Positions 1 through 13,300 of a stretch of DNA of 64,000 nt are shown in pieces. The stretch comes from Zerene cesonia. Lineage: Eukaryota > Arthropoda > Insecta > Lepidoptera > Pieridae. Both the position numbers and the translations under genes were made by a program. The notes beneath the pieces are model-generated. The model was not told the DNA's origin, ran no database searches, and saw only the letters and a list, made by a program, of their open reading frames with translations. The stretch's first letter is position 1. The number at the start of each line of letters is the position of its first letter. The stretch lies in assembly GCF_012273895.1 (NCBI RefSeq), contig NC_052118.1, forward strand, positions 310,001 through 374,000, read 5' to 3'.

Positions 1-1123
1 TACAATATTACATAGTTAATACTTCACAATAATTTGTAGTAAAGCAGAACAAGAGTAACAAATCAAGATTTTTAATTCTCAAAATTTAGTTTTTAAAATT
101 ATTACAATTAAGATATATCTAACACACAATTATTTAAAATGGATATTTCAAAGTAGTGATATAGACAGATATATCAGTAGTAATTGTTTAAGAATTGCAT
201 CAATCAAAAGTTCTTTTGGGTGAGACAAAAGATGGAATTCATTAATTCAAGACAAAACAATTTTCAACTGTAAAAGCAAAAAGTTATTAAAATAGCACAT
301 TTTCTCTACCATATTAATCTTAACACCTAAAATACTATATTTTCCACCAGTCTATTAATAATGCAAAATAAGAATAATTACATTTTATAACTTATTATTA
401 CACATTTATAAAATATTATATTTACATTACATTTATAATCTTCAAATAACATTTCGACACTTTTAAATATGCAGTCATTATTTACATTTGTGGTTAAATA
501 ATGAGACAAATCACAAAAAGGATTAATTAAGATATCAAACGAATTTAGAACAATTACGTTTAACACTAATACATTTTATAACGAGTTCAGAATATTTCGA
601 AATCATGTAAAAGAAATCTAGCGTTATAAACAGTTTTAAACAATGTCTTGAAAAAAGAGCGACGAGCGAATTTATGACATAGGACAGATTTGTCATTCAA
701 TCAATAAGCTATTGTCTTTGCAAAACAGGAGGCGGCAAATTCAAATTCGTATAATTTGTACGTAATAAACAGCAACACAATATCTAAATGTCAAAATTTA
801 TTCGTTTTATTCCTTGTTTTCGCTTCAGGTACTCGCCTCAAGGGAAGGTTTATTGAACAATCCATCACGTTAATAAGTACAACGTATAGATGATATTTCT
901 TTTTTTTAAAACATGTAGCTTTTTGATTAGCTTCACTGGTAGTAGTCCAATTTCATATATTCCATCTGGTTCGTACTATTCTTTTTAAATTACTCTTTTT
1001 TAGATTGTTTCTCTTGTCAAGCAGTCTAATTATATTTTGTCCATCGTTCAGTTCTTTCGGGACGTTTCAGTACTCAGTTGTTAAGTTGATTCAGGTGTTT
1101 GCTCAACTGGTCAGCGAGTGGGG
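1..1123. other. 3' flank of the ABTB-family gene
   Basis: AT-rich sequence with no supported coding region. On the minus strand it is the 3' untranslated region and downstream flank of the ABTB-family gene that stops at 1124. Candidate poly(A) signals (AATAAA on the minus strand, seen as tttatt on plus) are at 849-854, 806-811 and 797-802, roughly 270-330 bases past the stop codon. The actual cleavage site cannot be told from sequence alone. Confidence 0.5.
797..811 (-). terminator. Candidate poly(A) signal pair
   Basis: Two AATAAA hexamers on the minus strand (806-811 and 797-802) lie about 315 bases downstream of the ABTB-family stop codon. A third is at 849-854. Position and spacing fit a 3' end, but such hexamers are frequent in this AT-rich DNA. 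Confidence 0.35.
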
Positions 1124-1324
1124 CTATATCTTATTTTTTGCGTGGCTCTTCCTAGCCTCGATCCGTTTCTGCAGCGTGGCGAGCAGCGCGGCCAGCACGT
1201 TGTGTCCGGGCAGGCGCTTGCCGAATAGCAGCCGCTTCACCGAGTCGTCGTACGTGAGCAGCGCCACCATGTTCTGCAGCAGGAACCCTTGGCAGTACTC
1301 GAGTAACTGGCTCGCTCCGTACAC
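1124..1324 (-). CDS. ABTB2: ABTB-family last exon (residues ~1220-1285 and stop)
   Basis: Acceptor CTGTAG. It encodes VYGASQLLEYCQGFLLQNMV and a helical tail, ending with TAG at 1124-1126. Length and content fit the usual C-terminus of the family. Confidence 0.95.
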   Translation of the reverse strand: MYGASQLLEYCQGFLLQNMVALLTYDDSVKRLLFGKRLPGHNVLAALLATLQKRIEARKSHAKNKI

Positions 1325-4300
1325 CTACAGAAATGTATCGAATATAGTGCGATAATCAAGTGCATTATGAGTAATTATATGGACATAATAATAATGATAG
1401 ATGTATTTAGTAGTGTTCACCCAGTGGTTGAAATTTGATACCATAAAAAAAGAGTATATTATATGCGATCCAACCAAGAATAGGATCGATTCAGCTCCAA
1501 TTTATACGAATTAATAATAAATCTAAGTAAAGCAATAATATAACATAAAAATTTAGAGAAAGGGATGGAGAATTAATTTAATAAACTTTTTTTAATACTG
1601 AAAAAAAAATCAATTGATAAGCTCGTCGGGTTAAAAAGATATACAATCCTTTAAAAACTGTAAGCTGTAAAACATAATACAAAGTGATAAGTTTTTATAA
1701 ATATAATATACTAACACAAAAACAAATCATGTCAAGTCTACATATACATACAACCACTACAAATCCACAAAAATAACAAACAGCGTACCTTAGCATGTAT
1801 ATAAACGGAGACGAGATTATGCAGGTCCACGGCCTTAGCGGCTCTCGCCTCGCAGTAGCGCTGCAGCGGCAGCAGCTGGAAGAACGACGCGGCCGCCAGC
1901 ACCTCCAGCACGTCGGCCTCGGCCAGCGACAGTCCGCTGCACCCGCCCGCGTACAGGTACTGCATCACTTGCTGGAGGGGGGATGGATAGTAAAAGAGAT
2001 ATACCATTATCAGTATTATAAATAATTGAAGACACCAGCGATACTGGTAGGTACATAACGGTATTTTGAAACTATTTTAAATTGTTGTTATCCTCAAAAT
2101 AAACAGTATAATATATGTATATGCATGAGAAATTAATCAGTACAAGAATGGAAATAAAATAGTTCACATGTATAATATTCATTCAATAATCTGTGCGATA
2201 AGTGCGGCAACAGCGCAGTGTCGGTAAGATTTGGATATAAGAGTACCTAACAGGATAGTGTTAATAGCTACAAGATGTATGTATTTGACATTATGTTATA
2301 AAACCAACTAAGTCGACCGGCAAGAAACTGCCATGTCAAAAGTGTTTCTAGAACAAGTGTCTTTGAATAAATATGTGTATCTTATGTTTAATTTTTTTTT
2401 GTATATGTATAAGTAATAACATAAAATATAATTTAAATTTTAATAGTATAATATTGTACATGTGGGTATGTACCTCAAATATATGATATCGTATATCGTT
2501 AATCTGCACCAATGGTGGCGCGCTGCTGGCGGACGGCGAGCCGTCGGCGGCTCGCGGCGGCGCCAGCATCGCGCGTAGCCGCGGCGACTCCGACACTAGC
2601 ACGATCTTGTGCCCGTAGAATAGTCGACCTTCCACCCTAAGGAATATAGTTCAACTTTATTTGTTAGTCTAACTTAATTTTTTTTTATGAAATTAAATAT
2701 CGTACTGGAGATTTTTCATAATACACCAGTATTTTCTTGAGTTAGATTTTACTCTAGTATTATGCACTTAGAAATTAAAGATTTAACTGATTTTGAATGC
2801 GATTAATTAATTACATTTTTGTTCGCTACGATACAACTCAGTCACAGTTTATACAGTCACCACGTTCGCTGCTAAATCGTAAACCAATTGGTGCTGTTAA
2901 CTTTTAGAAATTCCATCGGATTTATTTTATAGATAAGTAGCAGCTCAAAAGTTATTAATAACTAAACATCCTAAAGTAACAATATGAAATATATACGTAT
3001 AATTATGCACAAAACACCGTACACGCAGTAGAAACGTTATGAACAGTGTTACACACCGGAAGGTGACGTCAGCGAGCTCGGGGTTGTTGACGTAGGAGAC
3101 GTCGACGCGCGCGGGCGCGGGCGCAGCGGGCGGCGGCTCGCGCACCGCCGGCACCGCCTCCCAGCCGTAGCACGCGCACAGGATGTCTGCCAGCAGCAGC
3201 ACCGTGCCTTCCTTCTGCAAGCACTCTTAGTAGTACTGATACACGATCCGTAGACATACATCACGCTAACACACCCATCTGATATAAACCTAGCTGACAA
3301 ACTAAGTACTGACACACAGCGCTGTCACACACAATGTACTGTTAATCATGTTATAATTCCTTATGATGCTACATTATTTCTTGTATCAGACAACATAACG
3401 CTCGAGCGCTGTGTTGTGTGACATCGATTAACCTTCATTAATCAATGACGTTGTCTTAACATTTCATCTAAGATCCTGTTTTGATCGTTATTTAACACAA
3501 AATAGAAGAGAATATCAAATCAATTCAATCCGAGTGTTTAAATGCTTGTTCTGATGTTCATGCACGTGATTAAATTACTGCATTATCTGGTTTGCAACAA
3601 CTTACCTTACTATACCGCAAAATGTTGAAGAGTAGAGGGAGGCACTCGTAAATGAACTGCTTGCTGTAGTGGCTATCGTCGGACGGGCACACCTGGAACA
3701 TCCACTATTCAGTACAAACTCTCGCTTTATGCTCATGCGCTTGCACCGATTGGGACACATGTTTTAGGTAGGTAACGTAGAAAAATGTCATTTATGGTGA
3801 AACAGATTCCCGTAATTTTTAGACTATCAATATTTACGTATTTTAGTTATTTTTGCGCTACATTTTTTATCATGGAAATTAGCTAAAATTTCTCTCAACA
3901 AAATAGGTAAGCTATCATTAGCATTCGTAGTTGCATCATCCAACTATAAATTCATTGAAAGAAAGAGCATACGTATATTTTAAACGTAGCACACATAGAA
4001 AAGTGAATAAACTCTACAATCATAACAAAACCAATAAATCTCACCTGCAAGAAGTCCTGCAACAGCTGATCAATCACGTGATCCAGTGAGGCGTCAGCAG
4101 CGGCTGCGAGTGATAGCGTCCACGCGTGCAGCGACCACGGCACGCCCAGCGCGCGCAGCTCTAGCGTTATGTCTGAAAATGATGGTTCAAATTGGAGGAC
4201 AATAAAATTTGAAAAAAAGAGTTTCGGCAAGGTCTCCTTCGAGCCGGAATAAGTGAGCCATATACTGATAGTTTTTAATTATATAAGCTGTGGTGGTTTA

Positions 4301-7300
4301 CAGGCATGTAGAGTCTTATAAAACCCGATTGTCTGCAAAGGGATACAAATGGGTTGGTAATAATGATATTTTTTTAACTCTGTACTATAAGCGAAATATT
4401 TTTAAGTCCTTGATTCATAATTAGAACATGAATGTGAGTAGTAAGACACACACCTAGGTGTCCCGTCTCGGCAGCGCAGTAGAGCGCGTCTTGCAGCGCG
4501 CGATGCTGCAGCTTGGTGAAGGGCGGGGGGCGGCCGGCGGCCGGCGGCGCGCCCTCCGCCAGCGCCTCCTCCAGCGACAGCACGGCGCGCCCGCCGCCGC
4601 CGCGCGCCGCCGCACGCAGGCACGCGCGCCGCCCGTGCGCACAGCACACCGCTACCGCGCTGCATCGTAATATAGTTAAGAACTATTACGCTTTAATGCA
4701 GATGTAGGCAAAAATCTATTGGCATTTAAACTTTCATCCGGAGCTGCGTGGTTTTCTGTATGTATCACATAGTATAGGGCTGCAATGGAGCCCTGAAGTA
4801 TACCGGAAGTTATATTGTGCTGAGTATAACAATTAAATCATTTACAACAACATAATAACTTTACTTAATAAAGTAAGATTATTCCGTTGTGAGAATTGAT
4901 TTGAGAGGTTATAAATAAACTTGTTTTACAGTTATATTTTATATTTAACCTTGTTTAATGTTTGGATGGAATCAGTTTAATGTATCATAACATAAATTTT
5001 TCAATTGCAATCTAGAAAGATTTTCACATAAATCTACTATTGGCATGACAACCTGCCGACTGATATTATGACATTTCAAACTCAAGCATCAATAACGTTA
5101 CAAGAAATAATATAACATTTATAGCGAGAGAGAATGAACAATTTTCAGCATGTTTTATATGTAATAGCAGGGACTTGTATAATTCTAAAATAAATGGTAT
5201 TTATAGTTCAATTAAAACGAAAATGTTATTTAAGTTCATGATATCATTTTCTAACCTATAACATCCATATTGTGCTGCTGCTGAATAACACAATGCGTCA
5301 TTAAGTTGCGTAGACAGGAACGGATCGGCTCCATGCGACAGCAGTAACTGCACTAGTTCTAGGTTGCCCACTCCACACGCCATCTGCAAAATAGAGTTAA
5401 TATTAGTTAATGATTTTACTAGCTTACCTATAGTTAGGGACAAGGCAGTACTTTGGATTGATGTAGTAATTTGGATTTTTATCTTAGAGGACACTTGTAG
5501 AAAGTACATACGCTGTATATCATGTGTAGCGATATCTACATAATTGTAACAATTAAATAAATTCAGCTGGCTTGTGACACTCGTGCGTGTAACTGGTTTC
5601 CTATAAGTACGCTCCTCTGAACAGACACACTTTCAATCTAAAAACGCTCGTATTACAAGGATTAATAAATCACTTTAAAATTTGCGGGAGAATAAACATA
5701 ACCTAATTTTGGTCTACGGATAATCATCGTTACATATATACCACATTCCATACGTTCCTACAAATCTGTGCCCGTAGCAGCAATAGGGCACGTCACCATC
5801 TACTGTGGACTGCAATAAAAGCCACGTAACATTATACCTGCAGCGGTGTAAGCGTGCACACGTCGTCGCCCCGCGCGGGCGCGCCGTCCACCCGCGCGCC
5901 GGCGGCGAGCAGGCGCCGCGCGGCCTCCACGCCGCCGCCGCCCGCGCTGGCGCCGCTGCACGCGTACACCAGCGCCGTCCACCCTGCAACATTACGTATA
6001 GATATTTGTGAGCTACACCCTGACTTTAAATGTGAAAGAAAAAAAAGAAACACAAAAAATTGACAATAAAGGAAAAAAAAAGGAGTCAAACGGGGCAGCA
6101 CTGATTATACGCTACAAAAGATGCAAAGCTTGTTGTAATTATTTTCACTGCTACAGTAGCAATGATTTAATTTTAGAAATGGTGCATGTAACACAAAGTT
6201 TAATATATCTGAGTTCTCTGACTATTAAATGTAAGTAATGCATGTCAGAATTATTAAAAATTAGCTTACCCGCAGTAGGCGGCGTATAAGTGCTAGCTGG
6301 CGAGGTGTGCTGTGCGGGCGAGCGCGGTGACAACAGCGCGTTGTGCTGCGCCGCTGCACCACCCGTCTCGATGTTCGGGTCCGCTCCCGCTTCAAGAAGC
6401 ATCTGGAATTTACATGTAACATTTTGTAAGAGTTCATGAAAATTATATATTATTGAAACTAAGTTTTTAATTTTTGTTTTATTGTATTATGGGCCTCCAA
6501 CTCACCGCAACCACTTGCTCGTCTCCATTTAACGCAGCTTTCATCAGCACAGTCATCCCCATAGCGTCAGTAGCGTCGATCCCCGCGGGTGGCAGCAGTG
6601 CCCGCACGCCGCCGAGCAGGTCGGGGCGGCCGCTCAGCAGCGCGCGCTGCGCCAGCCCGAGCGCCGCGCGACTCAGCTCGTCGGCCGTGCGGGTGCAGCG
6701 GGACCATGCTGGCTCGATCGCTTCCTCTAGCCTGGATTATGGATCAATTGATGTGCTATCTTATAGCGAAATTTTATACAAATGAGATGACGCGACGGTT
6801 TCTCCAGCGCTAATCTGGGGAAGTAGCGCACCCCACAGAAAACCGGCGTGAAATAGTGGCATGTCACTGTGTACGGTGAGTGGGGGAGCCAGAGGCCCGT
6901 TTCCTTTTCCTCACCTATCCCAGTCTATTCCTTCTTTCCAATCGTCAATCCTTTCCTTTTCCCTTACCCCTTAAGAGGGGGCAGCGCATCCGCAGAGGCA
7001 CCAATATTCATGGGCGGTGGTGATCGCTTACCATCAGACGATTTTTTTATGTCATAGCGATATGTCATAAAAAAAAAATAAAAAAAAAGAAGTTAAGATA
7101 TATGGACATTGATCTTATTATTTCAAATAAGAAAAAAAATTGTTCCTAGGAGAATAAAAGCTTGTTCAAAATTGTTAAGAACACTGCAACTCACGTGATC
7201 GGTCGCGGCGGGCAGTCGGCGTGCGGTAGCAGCAGCCTGGCGGCCTGCAGCACGTCGTCGGCGTCGGGCACGTTGGGCGGCGGGCGCAGCGCGGCGTGCG

Positions 7301-10300
7301 CGCGCGCCACGCGCACCCACTCGCCCAGCGGCGGCAGCGCGCCCGCGCCGCGCTCGCCCCACAGCCCGCCCGCCGCGCCGCACGCCGTCCCGCCGCTCGA
7401 GCTGTGCTCCAGCTGCCGTTGTGGTTCATTCATTTATTTATTGATTTATCATTTCAATAAACATAACTTAAGAATGTTCAAGTCACTCAATATAGAAGAA
7501 AGACATAAAATATCCTAATACATTATGAGAACACAAAGGAAGCAACACTAGTAAACCAATAACTCACCTGCGAACATCTCATGAAGTAGTACAAAGCCCT
7601 TTCCCCAGCGGGCGACAATGGCGGGTGTCGCGCCGCGAGCTGGCGCAGCACGGCGCGCAGCTCGGCCGCCGACCCCGCGCACGTGGTGAGTAGCACTGAC
7701 GCTGACCCCGCTGACCCCGCCGATCCCGTACCCCCAGACCCCATTGAGCCACCGGACTCGGCGGAGCTGGTGTTCGAGCCTGAGGTGCCGGAGCCTGCTG
7801 GAGAGGGTTAGATAGGAAGATGTACAATGTTCTTAATCGTTTCATTTATTTACGTAATGGCCAACGATTTATGTGTATGCTAACTTGCTACTATGATGTA
7901 TATGAATAACTTCTTGCTATTTTAGAAAGAAAGAAAGAAAGAAAGGAAAACAGAAGGACCAATATTAATACAATTTCATTGTTTATCATAAAAAGTCTTC
8001 TTGTAAAGATTCATGAGCAGTGTTGATCGCTCGCTACTTGGCGACCCACTGGTTCGTTTGACTAGCTTTTTGTTTTAAGTAGTATTTGCTTCTTATACTA
8101 TTATTTAAACTCTAATAATTCAATAATATCTTAATAATGACATATTTTGTGCAAAAGAGTTACTACTTACCAGACCCATTAGTAGTGATGCCGGAATCAT
8201 GACTGAGCCCCAATTGGCGATGTTCAGGTCTGGGCGCGCCTGATGAGGAACCGGATCCTGATCCAAGAGAACTCATTGATTCCCAACGGGATAAAGACAG
8301 TGCCCCTACAAAAGTAAAGGTTTCACTTAATTGAACTATTGATAGATTATTTGTATTTATTCACACTCTGTAACCTATCGAATAAGTGTACAAAACCATC
8401 TGTGTGAACTGTTTTAGGTCTGTCGTAGGTCATTCACACAATACCGACTGCACACTCAGGAAAAAAGGATGGATGATGTTATTTGTCGCCTTATCACCAA
8501 GTTACAATAGAATCGAATGTAGCTTTGAACAAAAATTCGTCGTATACAACTGACATAAATAAATGTCTCATAAAATCTCCAGGAAATGTAAAACCAGCAT
8601 GTCCTAGAACTAAATATTTCGATATGTGTCAGCTTGCTCCTGGTAGGCATTTATATTAATGCTTAAGACGCATGAGCAATGGGACAAATTATGTTCTAAA
8701 GAAGTACCTGAAGCCACCCTGCCCGCGTTCAAGTGGCTGTAGGGCTGCAGCAGCCCCCACAGGTCCGCGCAAGTGGCCACCGCGTGGTCCACTGTAGCAG
8801 GCGTGATGGGAGCCGTACCGGAGCCGCCCGCGATCAGAGTTATCTCTTCGAGAAGCGTCTCCATGCCCGCACAGAGGTATACTGCTGCGTATCTGCGGGG
8901 GTTTTCATATTATAAATAGTGAATATTGTTAAGTGTTGTGTTGTGTTGGATATGAAATTAGCAGTGTTTTGATACAGAAAAATTAATAAGGTTGTGTGAC
9001 GGATGTAGAATGTTATATGGCTGTTTTTTCGAACATTTTTTTTTATTATATATTATAATAGTGAATCGATTCCATCTAACATAAGAAACTACAATGCTGC
9101 TATTTAAATTCTTATAAGTAATGGACGGCAATTTATTCATAGCGTAAATATTAAAAGATTCTTCAGCAGAGTGATCACTTTAAAAGTAAGACGCGTGTCT
9201 ACGACGAGTTTTGTCTATGTGTGTTTACATGTGTTTGTGCTCACTCGTGTACGAAGGGCGCGACCCGCACGTCGAGCATCCATCGTAGGAAGCGGCCCGG
9301 CGCGAGCGTTGTGCGCGCGCGCGCCGCCGAGCCGAGCCGCCGCGCCGCGCTGCCCGACGTCGCGTACATTGTGCCCGCGCGACCGCAGCCCTACAAGGGG
9401 CAATAATGTTACCAGGGGGGTTACTGTGATGTCTTACAGTACAAGTCAATATAGTGTGGGACAAAGACAGAGCTATACGATCTTTTAGTGCTATCACTAT
9501 ATATCATTTGGTAGGGTTGACACTTGACAATATAAAAAGAGTGGCCCTGCCACGAGATAAGAATTCTGCAAAAGATATTGCATTATGAAAAAAGCTGTGG
9601 TTAGAGAGAAGTTCGGATTTAGAGTTATAATTGCTTTTAAGGCTCAGGTAAACTTTTACTTACATTATAAAGTTGAAGAGCTTGTGTGCTTGAAAATAAG
9701 ACAGAACATAACATATATTTTGCTAGTGGCTAAAAGAGCAACAAAAAATTAAAAGTACGAAAACATCTGCATTTCTTATTTTTGGGAGCAAAAGTTGCGT
9801 AGGTAAATGAAATTCAATCCACTCATCTTAATTTTAATCCAACCACAACATACATTCACTCGATTTCAAATGTTATATCTTTTCAAGAAGTGTTCTAAAT
9901 CATATGACGTAAACACGAAAACACGCTTAGCTGTATTCTTAATTCTTATTAATTAAAAGGTTACCTTTATGCACGAATCGGCCAATGGCGTGCTCAGGAT
10001 GATTCTGAACGCGCCAGCAACTTCGTGTTTGGAACAGAAACCAAAGTTCTGCGACAGACGCTGAGCCTCTCGTGCTATTCGCACTAAAGCCCTGAAATTT
10101 GAAGTTTATATTTAGACCTCGCTTTTGTTTACATAATCAAAGCTTTATTAAACATTTGATTGCACTCAAATGTAACAAAAAAGATGTACCAAATGTATTA
10201 AAGAAAATAATAGATAATTGTTTGTTGCAATTATGCGCACCTCTGCAATAGGTACGCGAGTCTGGGCGGCGTGTCGGGCGCGAGGCGCGCTGCAAGGTCG

Positions 10301-13300
10301 CGGCAGCGGCCGGTGGAGAGGAGCCGCGCTACCTCCGCCGCCGTCCACGGCACCACGCGGAGCTCCACTAGCCTGCACATGAAAACATTTAAGAAACATG
10401 AGAATTAAAAAACAAGTCGATTAAAAGACGGTTGACTGAGAGTACTACCGAAAGAATAGAAGAAATTTAATTGCTGAGGAAGATTAATTGAAGATAAATT
10501 TAATTGCTGAGTGGTTAAGCGTTTAAACTTGAGCCATATAATATAAGCCATATAATGAGTCGTATTAAATAAGTACCTATTATGCGAATCAACCCAGACG
10601 AACTCGTCCGCACTAGTGACGTTGGTGCACACGGTGTCGAGCGACGGCTGGCGCACCAGCGGCGCGCGGCGGCGGCGCGCGTCTGTCACACTGCCATTCT
10701 CTGTAATACATAGTATTTATGGCGTTATTAAAGTAATTTATAAATATTTGAAAAAAAAAGGTTTAATAAAATCTAAAATACAGTTGCCACCCTAATATGA
10801 TATGACAATTATGTAACAAACATTATCGAATCAAAATGACATGACCAGAAATAATATTTGGAAAACAAATATTGTGTATCCTATTAATTGTGAGGATGGA
10901 TGGATGTATGTATGTTTGTTACCATTTCACGCGATAGCAGAAGCAATGCAGAACCTTGATGTCTGAAATTTGATTGCAGCTTGAAAAGGTTTGGAATTAG
11001 ACAGGATTGATAAGGATATTAAGTTAAAGTAAGGTCTGGGGAGGGTAAGGAAAATGGTTCGAGCCTCCCACTCACTATACGAAACACAGTTTCTATTTTG
11101 AATGGCTGTTACGGTGTAAAAGTTATATAAATAAAACTGTAACAATACCTGGCGCCCCGTTGCTGCCGGCGGCGCTGGAGGCGCTGGTGGCGGTGCTACT
11201 GCTGTCACGCGAGCGCAGCGTCAGCTGCTTGATCGCCGAGCGGATGTCCTCCAACCCGCCGCCTCCCGGCCATGGTGACTGCAGCTAGATGATACAATGT
11301 TGTGATTTATAATGTATATTTCACTGTTTGGAATTTTAAAAATAGGATTTGATTAAAAGATTATCTCGGTTGGAGTTTTTCATAAATTTCATGATTTTCA
11401 TGGTTGAAATTTTACATTAGAACAGATAAAGTTTTTCATTGTACCGTTTTCTTCGCTCGCATTCATGACATCCTTTCATAATTATTTCACGACATGTATA
11501 AAAATATTATCACCAGGCCTAACTCTGGTCTATATTTACTTCCTAACGTCCTAGAATAAGAATTATCTGTCGTTATCCTAATAGTCTTACCTTATTATGC
11601 GGTCGATGCTTAGTCCTGGCATGCGGCGGTTGGCGCGGGCGGCGCGGCTCGTCGCGCGCCGCGTCGCCGCCGCCGCTGTCAGACATGGACGCGTGCCCAG
11701 ACGATCTGTTCTCGTCCGAGCTGCTGTTGCATTCGCGAACGCCGTTCTGGAAATCGTTTGTTTTAACGTGAGAATAAATGTATCGCACTCGGAATATGTA
11801 GCTTCTAAACACACAATAACTTTTCAAATCGATCGAGTGGTTTTGAATTAAATATTAAACAAAAAAAAAACGGTTCACCCAGTACATACCAAATAAAACA
11901 GTAAAAATACAGTGGAATTGAGAAGCTCCTCTTTTTTTTTGGTAAAGTTAATGCATAGGACAGGTTTTCATGATAATGAAGATTATGTTATAGGAAATAA
12001 AAGAAAACATTCTAATTTCTTGGTCCAAAATATTGCTTAATTTACCTGGGAATTGTGCATACATATTTTCATAAAAATACTTCGCTTTGTTAAAGAATGC
12101 TGTCATTCATCGTCATTCCAAGAAATAGTAACAGAAGCTATAAATTTCGTATGTTTCTAAGTTTGAATTCGATATCAATTATTTCGTTTCAATTTGAATT
12201 ACAATGAATTTATTCCAAATTTATTCATTCTACCGAAACAGATAACATATGCATTTGATTTCCAATAGGTTTTATGTATCCATCGAATTATGTAATCTAA
12301 TATCATATAATATTATAATGTAGATATATAAATAACTCAAAACTTTCACAGATTATCAAACATTACGCAAAACGCATTGGAAAGTTCATCGAAACTCCAA
12401 TGAATGAGTAGTTAGCATTTGTTTTCTCATTAATTAGACAGAGTCATGATTACCGCGATTACTTGGCGTTATGCAGCGAAAGTTCTAAATAAAAACTGTA
12501 TCATTGTCTGTCTGTCCCACGATCTCGTGATGGAAAAGCTGTGGGAAGAGTTGAAAGGGAAAGCCGAATGCGCTCACAGGTGGCGTTGATGTAATAAATT
12601 ATTATGACATTTTCAAATGAACCAGTGAGCATTAAATTCTGAACTAGAAGAAAAACTAATATTAGGTATAATATTAAAGATTTTTGGTGTTATATATCTT
12701 CAAACATCCTTGTTAACCTTCATACTCCACGGTCCACTATCATCATCTTTCTGATCCATAATTTTCCTCCATACAGTTTCGGAAGTAGAAACTGTACCCT
12801 TGTCGCAATTTGATAGCACGCACCGCTTACGTAAAAATTATTTTCTAGTTTTTCCAATAACAATGATAAAACTGCAAATCCCGTAATATTAATCTGTGGT
12901 TGGCGTGCTCAGTCCCATTTTAATTTTAACGTAGCGAATCAACGTGATCACCTTCAAGAGAATTATAAATATACCGTAACACGGTTACTGTTGAAACGGT
13001 AACAAATTATTCGAAATTATCACACTATTGTCCATTATTTTAAACTAGTTTATGTTTTGAAATACGGGCGATTAATGAGTAAGTGTCACTGCAGTCAAAC
13101 GTTAGTTCTAATGCGGAGGATGGAGAGAATCGGGTTAATTTTAGGTCTTGTGTCTCAGATTAAGGTGATTTTACGATTGTAATTAAGAAAAATTAAATAG
13201 GAAACGCTGTCATACAAGAGCTCGAATTTGTATTGCATTGGTTTTACCTACTTTTGAAGTTATTATCAATAAAAAATCTATAGTGTTCCCCATACAAGAC

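Noticed and set aside
1005..1355. Plus-strand frame of 116 codons
   Set aside because: Antisense shadow of the last ABTB exon.
1967..1971. Second AG four bases into ABTB exon 23 (CAAG) as an alternative acceptor
   Set aside because: It would shift the frame and destroy the BTB end.
9215..9497. Several overlapping Arg/Ala-rich frames on both strands around 9.2-9.5 kb
   Set aside because: GC-rich shadows; only the frame with WMLDVRVAPFVHE fits the splice phases and the family.
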